Positions 14,862-22,545 of a stretch of 43,238 nt of DNA are shown here, piece after piece. The DNA is taken from positions 1-43,238 of the forward strand of contig CAKSDT010000003.1 in NCBI GenBank assembly GCA_934446135.1, in the 5' to 3' direction. Each line of letters starts with the position of its first letter. Positions within the stretch are counted from its first letter, which is position 1. The notes under the pieces are model-generated. The model was not told where the DNA came from. It saw only the letters and a program-made list of their open reading frames with translations, and ran no database searches. The position numbers and the translations under genes are program-made. This DNA comes from an uncultured Clostridia bacterium. Its GTDB lineage: Bacteria; Bacillota; Clostridia; RGIG6154.

Positions 14862-16301
14862 TTATTTTAAATACTCTCTTATTACCTTTGCTGCAACCGG
14901 GGCTGCGGCAGCACCGCCCGAAGAGCCCGAATATTCAAGCATTACGCAAACCGCAATCTGAGGGTCGTCTGCCGGAGCAAAACCCACAAACCACGCGTGA
15001 TCCTTTCCTTTGATTTCGTTTTCCGCCGTACCTGTTTTTCCGGCAACTTTTATGCCGTAGACAGACGCTGCAGTTCCCGTTCCCGAAGTTACAACGCTTT
15101 CCATACACTCTTTAACAAAATCCGCCGTTGCAGGCTGAATTACTCTGCCGAGTGCCTTCTGTCTTCCGTTCATAACATCAATTCCGAGGTCTGTTTTAAC
15201 CTGTTTTACAATATAAGGTTTCATCATAACTCCGCCGTTTGCAATAGTGCCTGCCATCATTGCCATTTTAAGCGGTGTGACAAGAAGCGTCCCCTGACCT
15301 ATCGAAAGTTGGGCAAGTTCATCTTCCGAAAGACTTCCTTCCTCTTTATAATGCCCGTTTTGAGTCGGTATATCAAAATTAATTTTATCAACCAGTTTAA
15401 ATTTTTTTATATATTCTTCAACTTTTTCCTCGCCGAGTTCATTTCCAAGCGTCATAAAAGCAACATTGCTTGAAACTGTATATGCCTTTTTAAGGTCGAT
15501 ATGTCCGTAAGCGTGAGAACCTGAATTTTTAAACGTTTTTCCGCCGAATGTTACCTCGCCGTTATCATCAAACTCCATATCCCTCAATCCGTTTTCGTAT
15601 GCCGCACTCAAAATTACTGTTTTAAATATCGACCCGGGCGAATACTGTCCGCTTGTTGCACGGAAAAGAAAAGGTGAATTTTCGGCACTGTTTAAGTTTG
15701 TCCAGTTATCAGCCAGGTATTTGGCAGACGGATTAAAAGACGGGTTGCTTGCCATACACAAAACCTCTCCGGTTTTGGGGTCAAGTGCCACAACCGAACC
15801 TGCCCTTCCCGAAAGTGCTTTTATTGCAGTTTGCTGCAAATTGTTTGAAATGGTAAGTTTGACGGTATTGCCCTTTTTCTCGCCCTGAATTTTTGCGGTT
15901 ATATCCGAAAGATTTGAAAGTTCGGTAAGTCCCGCAAGTTCCTTATTATAAGTAAGTTCCAGTTGGGATTTGCCGTAAACTTTTGAATTATATCCTATAA
16001 CATGTGCATAAGCCGAACCGAAATCATAAACCCTTGTCTGAGTTCCGTCGCTTTGTTTTTCGCTGTGTGCAAGAACTACTCCGCCGCAATCGGTTATATC
16101 TCCCCTTATTGTGTTTTGTTCTTTTTTCCATTGTCTTTGGTTAAAAGCATTATCCATAAATTTGTTTTTGCCCCAAAGTTCAATATATGTCAAATGGCAT
16201 ACAAGCATTAAAAACAACACGCCTATACCCAGAAAAACCGTTATAAGACTTGTGCCCTCTTTATATATTTCGCTTTTTTTATCAATACTACTCCGTTTCA
16301 A
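14862..16301 (-). CDS. Penicillin-binding protein, class B-like transpeptidase
   Basis: 479-residue membrane-anchored transpeptidase that cross-links peptidoglycan. One N-terminal membrane helix (about residues 18-38) is followed by a short PBP-dimer-like region (about 50-150) and the transpeptidase domain. Active-site motifs are Ser224-I-F-Lys227 (SxxK), Ser277-S-N279 (SxN) and KTGTAEN near residue 425. It resembles the short PbpA/FtsI-type proteins that are encoded beside a RodA/FtsW gene in Actinobacteria and Clostridia. It overlaps the RodA/FtsW gene by 14 bases, so a glycan polymerase-transpeptidase pair is expected. Elongation, division and sporulation roles cannot be separated by sequence. 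Confidence 0.93.
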   Translation of the reverse strand: MKRSSIDKKSEIYKEGTSLITVFLGIGVLFLMLVCHLTYIELWGKNKFMDNAFNQRQWKKEQNTIRGDITDCGGVVLAHSEKQSDGTQTRVYDFGSAYAHVIGYNSKVYGKSQLELTYNKELAGLTELSNLSDITAKIQGEKKGNTVKLTISNNLQQTAIKALSGRAGSVVALDPKTGEVLCMASNPSFNPSAKYLADNWTNLNSAENSPFLFRATSGQYSPGSIFKTVILSAAYENGLRDMEFDDNGEVTFGGKTFKNSGSHAYGHIDLKKAYTVSSNVAFMTLGNELGEEKVEEYIKKFKLVDKINFDIPTQNGHYKEEGSLSEDELAQLSIGQGTLLVTPLKMAMMAGTIANGGVMMKPYIVKQVKTDLGIDVMNGRQKALGRVIQPATADFVKECMESVVTSGTGTAASVYGIKVAGKTGTAENEIKGKDHAWFVGFAPADDPQIAVCVMLEYSGSSGGAAAAPVAAKVIREYLK

Positions 16302-17535
16302 TTCTTAAAGCCTCCTTTTTGGAAACCTTATTTGCAACCGCTTCCAAAACACCTATAGCAAGAAAACTTGTTAAAAGCGAACTTCCGCCGTAACTTATAA
16401 ACGGAAGTGTTATACCTGTAAGCGGTATAAATTTCGTAACGCCGCCAAGGATAATAAAAGTCTGAAAGCCTATCATTATACTTATTCCCGAGGCGATACA
16501 CTTATAAAACACATCTTCAAGCTGCATCGCAATTCTTATACCCCTGTAAACCAGGATAAAGAAAAGCATAATAACCGCAATTCCTCCAAGAATTCCGAAT
16601 TCTTCGCAAATTGCCGAGAAAATAAAATCATTATGAACTTCGGGAATATCTTCGGGACTTCCGAGTCCTATTCCCGTTCCGAAAAATCCGCCCGAACCTA
16701 TTGCAAAAAGCGACTGCGTTATCTGATAGCCTTTGTCCGCAACACTTTTCCAGGGGTCAAGCCAGACATCAACTCTTACTTTTATATGGCTTACATACTT
16801 AAATCCCAAAAAACTGCCGAGTGCGGCAAAAACAATATTTACCGCCATTATTCTTTTATCGGATTTAAAAACATACATAAGACTTATGTGAACTGCAAAA
16901 ATCAAAACTGCGGTTCCCCACTCTCTCTGCAAAACAAAGAACATAAGCATTGAATAAATCATAGCCGAACAGATAATGTCTTCCGACAGAGTGAAAAACT
17001 TTTTAAATCTGTACTTTTCAGGGAAAGCATACCTGTCCGCAAGAATAAAAACGGCAAGAAGTTTGATTATCTCAGAAGGCTGAAAACTGAGTTTGCCTAT
17101 AATTATCCAGTTTCTTGAACCGCCGTGCGTTTTTCCGAACACCAAAGTTATTATAAACAAAAAAATTGCCGCAAAGTAATACAGATAGTGAATTTTATCC
17201 CATACATCAAGTTTTACAACAAGAAAATACACGATAAAAAATCCTACCGTACTTACAAGCAGCCATAAAAATTGTTTTTCGCCGTAGGTTTTGTCTATTC
17301 TCATAAGCATTATTTCGCCTATTGAATAAAGCATCGCCACTATTAAAAATATGTACCCGTCACGAACGCTTATTTTGCCGATAACATAGCAGGAAATCAT
17401 CAAAATAAGTGTAACAAGTCCGCCTATTATTAAAATTTTCCTATCAAACGAGTTCATAAAACTCAATATGCCAAATCCGAGCAGATTAAGAAGAAGCACC
17501 ATAAGATAGGGCTTTCTGAAATTGAAAATCAGCAT
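16288..17535 (-). CDS. RodA/FtsW/SpoVE-family (SEDS) peptidoglycan polymerase
   Basis: 415-residue multi-pass SEDS protein, a lipid II glycosyltransferase that works with a class B PBP. About ten hydrophobic segments are visible. The family signature near the C-terminus, PLTGITLPFISYGGSSLL (about 373-390), is intact, as are FQPSEIIKLLAVFILA and the GSGGFFGTGIGLGSPEDIPEVHNDFIFSAICEEFG block in the large outer loop. It is co-transcribed with and overlaps the PBP gene, and lies 21 bases after the Asp23-family gene. Whether it is RodA, FtsW or SpoVE cannot be settled here; the nearby spoIIIA genes make a sporulation role possible. Confidence 0.93.
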   Translation of the reverse strand: MLIFNFRKPYLMVLLLNLLGFGILSFMNSFDRKILIIGGLVTLILMISCYVIGKISVRDGYIFLIVAMLYSIGEIMLMRIDKTYGEKQFLWLLVSTVGFFIVYFLVVKLDVWDKIHYLYYFAAIFLFIITLVFGKTHGGSRNWIIIGKLSFQPSEIIKLLAVFILADRYAFPEKYRFKKFFTLSEDIICSAMIYSMLMFFVLQREWGTAVLIFAVHISLMYVFKSDKRIMAVNIVFAALGSFLGFKYVSHIKVRVDVWLDPWKSVADKGYQITQSLFAIGSGGFFGTGIGLGSPEDIPEVHNDFIFSAICEEFGILGGIAVIMLFFILVYRGIRIAMQLEDVFYKCIASGISIMIGFQTFIILGGVTKFIPLTGITLPFISYGGSSLLTSFLAIGVLEAVANKVSKKEALRIETE

Positions 17536-17556
17536 AAAAAACCTCTTGTGTATAAT

Positions 17557-17925
17557 TTATTCTTCGGTTTCTTCTGTTTTTTCTTCTAAAAATTCAACAC
17601 CCTTTATGTTGACATTTATTTTATTTGCAATAAGGCCTGTCATATTCTCAACAGCCTCTTTTATTTTACTCTGAAGTTCCATTGCAACCGAAGTCATTTT
17701 AACACCGTAATATACTAAAATATCAACGCTTATATCAACTATGCCTTCTCTTATATCGCATTTAACGCCTTTTGAGGACGAACCTATTCCGAAAGGACCT
17801 GTTTTCGAACCTGAGATGCCTGCAACACCTTCTGTTTCTTCTGCAGCAACGCCCGCTATTTCGGCTATTACATCCTGAGAAATTTTAACGCTGCCGAGAT
17901 TTATTGTTTCATTAACATCTGCCAC
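17557..17925 (-). CDS. Asp23/Gls24 family envelope protein (YqhY/YloU-like)
   Basis: 122-residue Asp23/Gls24 (DUF322) protein. The N-terminal GSVKISQDVIAEIAGVAAEE and central VDISVDILVYYGVKMTSVAMELQSKIKEAVENMTGL are typical. In B. subtilis the homologue YqhY is encoded close downstream of spoIIIA and the acetyl-CoA carboxylase genes; here it follows spoIIIAH directly, with no accBC between. The C-terminus is acidic (EEKTEETEE). Proposed roles in the family are envelope-stress or lipid-synthesis homeostasis. It has an AGGAGG ribosome site. It may be read from the spoIIIA transcript or from its own promoter, which I could not place. Confidence 0.88.
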   Translation of the reverse strand: MADVNETINLGSVKISQDVIAEIAGVAAEETEGVAGISGSKTGPFGIGSSSKGVKCDIREGIVDISVDILVYYGVKMTSVAMELQSKIKEAVENMTGLIANKINVNIKGVEFLEEKTEETEE

Positions 17926-17983
17926 TTAAAATACCTCCTTAAATCTTCATCTTATGTTATTCTAACATATATTGAAGAAATTA

Positions 17984-18514
17984 TCAACGGGAAGTTGAAA
18001 TTTTTATTTTATCCGAGGTAAATCCCGTTTGTTCCTTAACCGTATCTGAAATCACCGTTATTTCGGTAGGTGTGATTTTATCGCATTTAACGGTTACCGA
18101 AACTCCGTTATCGCTTACCGTGATTAAAACATCTTCCCCTATTTTTTTACTTTTAAGCAAAGTTTCAAGCGACGCTTCCTGTTCTGAATGAAAAGCAATT
18201 CTTGCAAGTTTTTCCTGTGCGTCGGCAACTGCATTTTCGCTTGACTTTTCATTGTCCACTATTTCTTTTAATGTATCCTGTGCTTTATCTCTTGCAGTTT
18301 CTTTTTCAATCCTTAAAGAGTCAAAACTCTTGTCTTTTGCGTTTTCATCATCCTTGATTTTTACATTGCTGTTTACATATGCCGCTTCGCCCAGAATTTT
18401 TGCATTGTCACCTGATTTTGTTCCGTTGTAACGCCAGTTCATTATACCTGCCGCCATCAAAACCGCAACTAAGATTAAAGTCACTGAGTTTCTTGTACCA
18501 ACTTTTTTAAACAT
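17984..18514 (-). CDS. spoIIIAH: Stage III sporulation protein AH
   Basis: 176-residue single-pass mother-cell membrane protein whose outer domain binds forespore SpoIIQ and forms part of the feeding-tube channel. A hydrophobic segment near residues 11-28 is followed by a charged helical region (about 55-110, rich in Lys/Glu, probably coiled) and the ring-building domain (about 115-176, ending DTVKEQTGFTSDKIKISTSR). It is shorter than the B. subtilis protein (218 residues). It is the last gene of the spoIIIA cluster, 4 bases after spoIIIAG. SpoIIQ is not in this window. Confidence 0.88.
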   Translation of the reverse strand: MFKKVGTRNSVTLILVAVLMAAGIMNWRYNGTKSGDNAKILGEAAYVNSNVKIKDDENAKDKSFDSLRIEKETARDKAQDTLKEIVDNEKSSENAVADAQEKLARIAFHSEQEASLETLLKSKKIGEDVLITVSDNGVSVTVKCDKITPTEITVISDTVKEQTGFTSDKIKISTSR

Positions 18515-18518
18515 AATT

Positions 18519-18995
18519 TCACCTTTCTGCCCTTTCTATATGAATTTTGCTTAAACTTACCCCCGTTGCCGCACCGACGCTTTTTAAAAGCCTGTTTTTT
18601 GTGTCTGTATCGCACGCCCCGGTTGCGGTAACAAGTATCCCCCTTATTTTCGGATACACTGTTTTTACAACCAAAAGTTCGCCTCCCTGGCCTTTAACTG
18701 TTTCTTCTTTGGTTTTGTTGGTTTCGGAAATATTTTCACGGTAGTCTGCTGCCGGCACTTTTTCTTCGGTCTGGTCATATGTTATAAAAACTCTTACTTT
18801 GCCCGCACCTTCTACCGACTCTAAAATAGAGCCGAGTCTTTTCTCATCAATTCCGATATTTGTGTTTGCCGCCTTTTGCGTACTTTTTGAAGATGGGATT
18901 ACACTTCCTGCAATCATAATTAAAATCCCCACGCAAAGCAGGACAGCATATGCTTTTTTATTCTTGTATTTCTGCAAAAGTTCCTTTATTTTCAT
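18519..18995 (-). CDS. spoIIIAG: Stage III sporulation protein AG
   Basis: 158-residue single-pass protein that builds the large ring of the mother-cell to forespore channel. Its membrane helix is near residues 15-34, followed by a ring-building domain with LGSILESVEGAGKVRVFITYD and KIRGILVTATGACDTDTKNRLLKSV, both typical of SpoIIIAG. It is notably shorter than the B. subtilis protein (about 229 residues), with a reduced linker (about 80-100) where the B. subtilis ring carries an extra insertion; that comparison is from memory. It lies in the operon between spoIIIAF and spoIIIAH. Confidence 0.88.
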   Translation of the reverse strand: MKIKELLQKYKNKKAYAVLLCVGILIMIAGSVIPSSKSTQKAANTNIGIDEKRLGSILESVEGAGKVRVFITYDQTEEKVPAADYRENISETNKTKEETVKGQGGELLVVKTVYPKIRGILVTATGACDTDTKNRLLKSVGAATGVSLSKIHIERAER

Positions 18996-19004
18996 AATTT
19001 CTCC

Positions 19005-19412
19005 TTACTCTGCGGTAACAATACTTTCTTTAACATCAAGAAATTCCGAAACTTCTCTTTTTTTCTCGTTTTTATCGCAACTGTCAGAAAATTCTACCCA
19101 AACATTTTTTATTTCGGTGTCAAAATCAACCGAAACTTTTTTAATTTCAGGAAACCTTTCTTTCAGTTTTTCTTCTATCAAAAAGGCGGTTTTTTGACTG
19201 AAAGCATCTTCAAAATTATTTTCATAAACCTGAGATTCATTAAAAACAGGCAATAAAATTTCGGTATTTTTAAAACTCCCCACCATAACCAAAAGTATTA
19301 TAAGTCCGGCGGTAAGAGAAATATACCTTTCGTATTTTCCGTCAACAGCAACTGTAAGTATTATATTTAAAACTATTACCGTTCCGGATATTTTGAGTAT
19401 AATGTCAATCAT
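19005..19412 (-). CDS. spoIIIAF: Stage III sporulation protein AF
   Basis: 135-residue membrane protein with two N-terminal hydrophobic segments (about 4-22 and 30-47) and a small soluble domain with the ring-building-like pattern EEKLKERFPEIKKVSVDFDTEIKNVWVEF. The start is set at ATG 19412 because it overlaps the spoIIIAE stop as ATGA; the upstream in-frame extension would sit within spoIIIAE and carries no hydrophobic start. It is part of the SpoIIIA engulfment-stage channel and is less conserved than its neighbours, so its identity rests largely on gene order. Confidence 0.85.
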   Translation of the reverse strand: MIDIILKISGTVIVLNIILTVAVDGKYERYISLTAGLIILLVMVGSFKNTEILLPVFNESQVYENNFEDAFSQKTAFLIEEKLKERFPEIKKVSVDFDTEIKNVWVEFSDSCDKNEKKREVSEFLDVKESIVTAE

Positions 19413-20515
19413 AATATATTCCCGCTTATAAGAAGTATTCCAATGCTTCCCGAAAACAAAAGCATAACACACATCAAAACCGCAAAAACAAGCGATATTG
19501 CCTCACTTATATCAAATGTAAGTCTTACTGCACTTTTGTCGGCAACAGGCTCCAAAAGAGCCGAAAACAGTTTAAAACACCACATTGCCGCTGCTGTTTT
19601 TATTGCAGGGGTGATTAAGATTATCACTATAACTATTATGCTTATAACCCCTGTTATATTCTTAACCGCAGAAAGCGTTGTGAGTACAGTTTCAACAGAT
19701 TCCGCCACAACTCCGCCCACAACCGGAACGCTTGTACCTATAGCAAATTTTGCGGCTTTTCCCACTGTTTTGTCTATTCCGCTCCCTGCAATTCCGTAAA
19801 TTCCGAAAAATCCCGAATATATACCCATACAAAAAACCATTATCCACTTTGCAGTTTTTCTTAACAGTCCGACGCTTATTTTAAGATTAATTCTGTCAGA
19901 CATATTGTTTGCAATCGAAAGGGCAACGCTTGAAAGTATCAATGGAAAAACCGCCTTGCTTAAAACTTCTTCAATAGCCGTAATAAGGGAAAGCAGTACA
20001 GGGTTCATAAGCCCCGCGGTAGCCGTGCCTCCCGTAAGTGCCGTCATTGACACCAAAACAGGAAGTGAAGTTTTAATCATAAGACAAAGAGTTTCAATGC
20101 TTTGATTTGCAGACTGTGTGATTTTTATAAAAGACGCGGCTGCAAGAGAGGCATAGACCGCATAAACTGCGATTTTACCTGCACTAACCGTTCCTTTTGA
20201 CGAAAACGAACTTCCCAGAGTATTTAATATTCCCGATAAAAACCCTACGCCCAGAAGCATAACGCAGATTTTAACCATTGATATAAACTCCCTGAAAAAG
20301 AAAGAAACAAGTGAGTTTATTATATTTTTCGTATCAAATCCCTTGCCGAGGGACAAGTCCTCAACTGTCTTTGCGGGGTCAAAATCCGGGAAAACATTGC
20401 TTGAAACCTGAAATTCGTCATTTATGCCCAGATTTAGGTACTCGTCTATTATTACGCTTGCACCTGCCGACAAAGGTATAAGAAGAACTGTTATAAAAAT
20501 TATGAACCTTTTCAT
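19409..20515 (-). CDS. spoIIIAE: Stage III sporulation protein AE
   Basis: 368-residue polytopic membrane protein of the SpoIIIA channel. A likely signal or anchor peptide (residues 1-20) precedes a soluble segment and about seven membrane helices. GIYGIAGSGIDKTVGKAAKFAIGTSVPVVGGVVAESVETVL is the conserved core. ATG at 20515 is chosen because AGGGTG lies 6 bases before it; the alternative GTG at 20524 overlaps the spoIIIAD stop but has no ribosome site. It is coupled to spoIIIAF by an ATGA overlap. The whole set is expected to be sigma-E dependent in the mother cell. Confidence 0.92.
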   Translation of the reverse strand: MKRFIIFITVLLIPLSAGASVIIDEYLNLGINDEFQVSSNVFPDFDPAKTVEDLSLGKGFDTKNIINSLVSFFFREFISMVKICVMLLGVGFLSGILNTLGSSFSSKGTVSAGKIAVYAVYASLAAASFIKITQSANQSIETLCLMIKTSLPVLVSMTALTGGTATAGLMNPVLLSLITAIEEVLSKAVFPLILSSVALSIANNMSDRINLKISVGLLRKTAKWIMVFCMGIYSGFFGIYGIAGSGIDKTVGKAAKFAIGTSVPVVGGVVAESVETVLTTLSAVKNITGVISIIVIVIILITPAIKTAAAMWCFKLFSALLEPVADKSAVRLTFDISEAISLVFAVLMCVMLLFSGSIGILLISGNIL

Positions 20516-20520
20516 AGTTT

Positions 20521-20904
20521 TCACCCTAAAGAAAAAACGGTTTCCAAAAGCCTTTCCAAAACAGGTAAAGAAATCATTAAAATTATAAGTCTCGCCACAA
20601 GGTCGACTTTAACGGATATTGCACTTTCACCGGCGTCGCGGCATACAGATGATGTAAACTCCGCAACATAAGATATTCCGGTTATTTTAAACAAAATCTT
20701 CAAATAATCTCCCTGAATTCCGACTTTTTCGGAAAGTGAATTTAAAAACCCGAATACCTCCCCTGCCGATTTTGCAATCCATACAAAAAATATTGTCCCT
20801 GCCGCTATAACAACATAAATTGCGTACTCTTTTTTATACTGTCTTAAAACCGCACACAAAATAGTTGTTACAAGGGAAAGCCCCATTAACTTAAATATAT
20901 CCAT
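20521..20904 (-). CDS. spoIIIAD: Stage III sporulation protein AD
   Basis: 127-residue small membrane protein with three to four hydrophobic segments. The conserved part LKILFKITGISYVAEFTSSVCRDAGESAISVKVDLVARLIIL (about 68-110) is the SpoIIIAC/AD family hallmark. It overlaps spoIIIAC by one base. It belongs to the mother-cell membrane base of the channel complex; its exact role is not known. Confidence 0.93.
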   Translation of the reverse strand: MDIFKLMGLSLVTTILCAVLRQYKKEYAIYVVIAAGTIFFVWIAKSAGEVFGFLNSLSEKVGIQGDYLKILFKITGISYVAEFTSSVCRDAGESAISVKVDLVARLIILMISLPVLERLLETVFSLG

Positions 20905-21107
20905 CAGAATCCGAATGTTGTTTTTATGGTGTCAAACAAAAGTTTGATTTTTTCAATCATCATAAAAAGTACAACAATAAGTCCGGCAAGAGTTGTCATC
21001 ATTGCCTGGTCGTCACGCCCCGATTTGATAAGAAGTTGGTTCAAAACAGCAACCAAAATCCCTATTGCAGCAATTTTAAATATCAATTCTACTTCCGTTT
21101 TAAACAC
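20904..21107 (-). CDS. spoIIIAC: Stage III sporulation protein AC
   Basis: 67-residue protein with two membrane helices (about 8-26 and 37-56), GILVAVLNQLLIKSGRDDQAMMTTLAGLIVVLFMMI being typical of SpoIIIAC. Its length matches the B. subtilis protein (68 residues). It sits between spoIIIAB and spoIIIAD with a 9-base gap and a 1-base overlap. Confidence 0.93.
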   Translation of the reverse strand: MFKTEVELIFKIAAIGILVAVLNQLLIKSGRDDQAMMTTLAGLIVVLFMMIEKIKLLFDTIKTTFGF

Positions 21108-21116
21108 CGCCCATCT

Positions 21117-21608
21117 TTATAAAAGAACAATAACAGCCGCTATACCCAATATAAATCCGGTTTTTTTGAAAAGTTCGCCTTTGGTCTTTAACTCCTCGGT
21201 TTTTATTTTTATATAAAGGTCGATTTTTTCTGCCGTCATATCTATAAGGTTTTCCTGGTCCTTAAGGTCGTTTTTGCCCAGTCTTTTACCTACCTGTCCC
21301 AAAATATCTTTCATCTTCGGGTCAGAAACAGACTCAATTGCGTTTAAAAAAGCAAACTCAAAGGTTTTGTCCTCATTTAATATTTCATAAGTTCTTTTAA
21401 AAATATATGACGCTTCGCCCGAAAATAGAACTGCATTTTTCACAGCCGCACCTAAAACAGATGAAACTCTTATCTCGCTTTTTATGTATAAAAGTCCGTT
21501 TTTCGCTCCTCTTGCAAATTCGATTTCGTCCTTTATTTCACGGTTTTTCGTAATCCCGATAAGTCCCGAACAAATAATAATCATCAAAGAACCTAATATT
21601 TTCAGCAT
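21117..21608 (-). CDS. spoIIIAB: Stage III sporulation protein AB
   Basis: 163-residue protein distantly like the platform (GspF) protein of type II secretion, with an N-terminal helix (1-15), a helical soluble domain (about 28-130) and a C-terminal hydrophobic segment (GFILGIAAVIVLL). Conserved bits are AARGAKNGLLYIKSEIRV-like FARGAKNGLLYIKSEIRV near 33-50 and LGKNDLKDQENLIDMTAEKI near 119-138. It overlaps spoIIIAA by 7 bases. It is probably the membrane partner of the SpoIIIAA ATPase. Confidence 0.91.
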   Translation of the reverse strand: MLKILGSLMIIICSGLIGITKNREIKDEIEFARGAKNGLLYIKSEIRVSSVLGAAVKNAVLFSGEASYIFKRTYEILNEDKTFEFAFLNAIESVSDPKMKDILGQVGKRLGKNDLKDQENLIDMTAEKIDLYIKIKTEELKTKGELFKKTGFILGIAAVIVLL

Positions 21609-22450
21609 ATTTTCGCCTCAAAACTTCTGTCAAGCAATATTTTTACATCAAAAAAATCTTTGTCAATCCCCATAAGTTTAAGTTTTTCTCTGTACTCACC
21701 TATGCTTCCGGCATGAAAACTCGAAATCGCTTTTACGCCCGAATTGATTATTTCGGATACTGCATTAAAGTCTTCGGGAAGTGCGATTTCATCTGTTATT
21801 ATTACATCGGGATTCATAGTCCGAAGAAGCATTTTCATTCCGTCCGGCTTTTTAATTCCCCGTAAAACATCGGTGTTTATTCCGACATCAAAAACATCTG
21901 AAGCGTTTTTAACGGGTGAAATTTCAAATCTCTCGTCTACTATGCCGACTGTTATACCGCTGTTTGAAAGGTTTCTTGCCAAATCCCTTAGATATGTGGT
22001 TTTTCCGCATCCGGGAGGAGCAATCACAATTGTGTTTTTGCCCTGAATATTGGAAACAAGCGAGTCGGAAACACCTTTTATTTCCCTTGCAATTCTTATA
22101 TTTAAAGATGTTATTTCTTTAAGTCCGATACTTTCGGCATATTTACCGCAAAGTCCTGCCCGGTGTCCCCCGTTTAATGTAATAAATCCGTTTTTCATTT
22201 CGTCTTTATACGCATAGACCGAGTTTTCACTCATAAGAGAAACTATTTCTTCAATTTCGGACAAACTCACGGTTACTGCCTCTTTTAAATTTTTTGTAAA
22301 TACATTGTCCTTATTAATAAAAGAGTATCCGTATATAAATTTAAAAACCAACGGTTTGTTGACTCTCACTCTTATTTCTGTAAGATAAGAATTTGAAACC
22401 GCCGCTTTTACCGCACTTTTTAATTCTGACGGAAAATAATTATAAATCAA
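21602..22450 (-). CDS. spoIIIAA: Stage III sporulation protein AA (secretion-type ATPase)
   Basis: 282-residue cytosolic ATPase related to type II/IV secretion ATPases, thought to energise the SpoIIIA-SpoIIQ channel. Walker A is APPGCGKTTYLRDLARNL (about residues 144-161), and MNPDVIITDEIALPEDF near 215 is the Walker B region. TTG at 22450 is chosen because AAAGGTGA lies 5-6 bases upstream; the open frame extends to a TTG at 22498 but that codon lacks a ribosome site and falls over the probable promoter. It is the first gene of the operon. Confidence 0.9.
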   Translation of the reverse strand: MIYNYFPSELKSAVKAAVSNSYLTEIRVRVNKPLVFKFIYGYSFINKDNVFTKNLKEAVTVSLSEIEEIVSLMSENSVYAYKDEMKNGFITLNGGHRAGLCGKYAESIGLKEITSLNIRIAREIKGVSDSLVSNIQGKNTIVIAPPGCGKTTYLRDLARNLSNSGITVGIVDERFEISPVKNASDVFDVGINTDVLRGIKKPDGMKMLLRTMNPDVIITDEIALPEDFNAVSEIINSGVKAISSFHAGSIGEYREKLKLMGIDKDFFDVKILLDRSFEAKIC

Positions 22451-22467
22451 ATCAATCACCTTTTTAA

Positions 22468-22496
22468 TTATTATGCGTACAAGCCGGGAAAAATGC
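22468..22496 (-). promoter_or_regulatory. Candidate sigma-E promoter of spoIIIA
   Basis: On the minus strand GCATTTT (22490-22496), 14 bases, then CATAATAA (22468-22475). Spacing and the CATA start of the -10 fit the sigma-E consensus (KMATATW, 14 bases, CATACAHT) loosely. Position just before spoIIIAA supports it. Confidence 0.45.
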
Positions 22497-22513
22497 AAAG
22501 ATATATATAAAAA

Positions 22514-22537
22514 GAGTGAGACAAATCCGCCTCACTC
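22514..22537 (-). terminator. Terminator of the beta-galactosidase gene
   Basis: GAGTGAG (22514-22520) pairs with CTCACTC (22531-22537). On the minus strand the stem is followed by TTTTTATATATA. It separates lacZ from the downstream spoIIIA operon. Confidence 0.8.
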
Positions 22538-22545
22538 ACGTATGT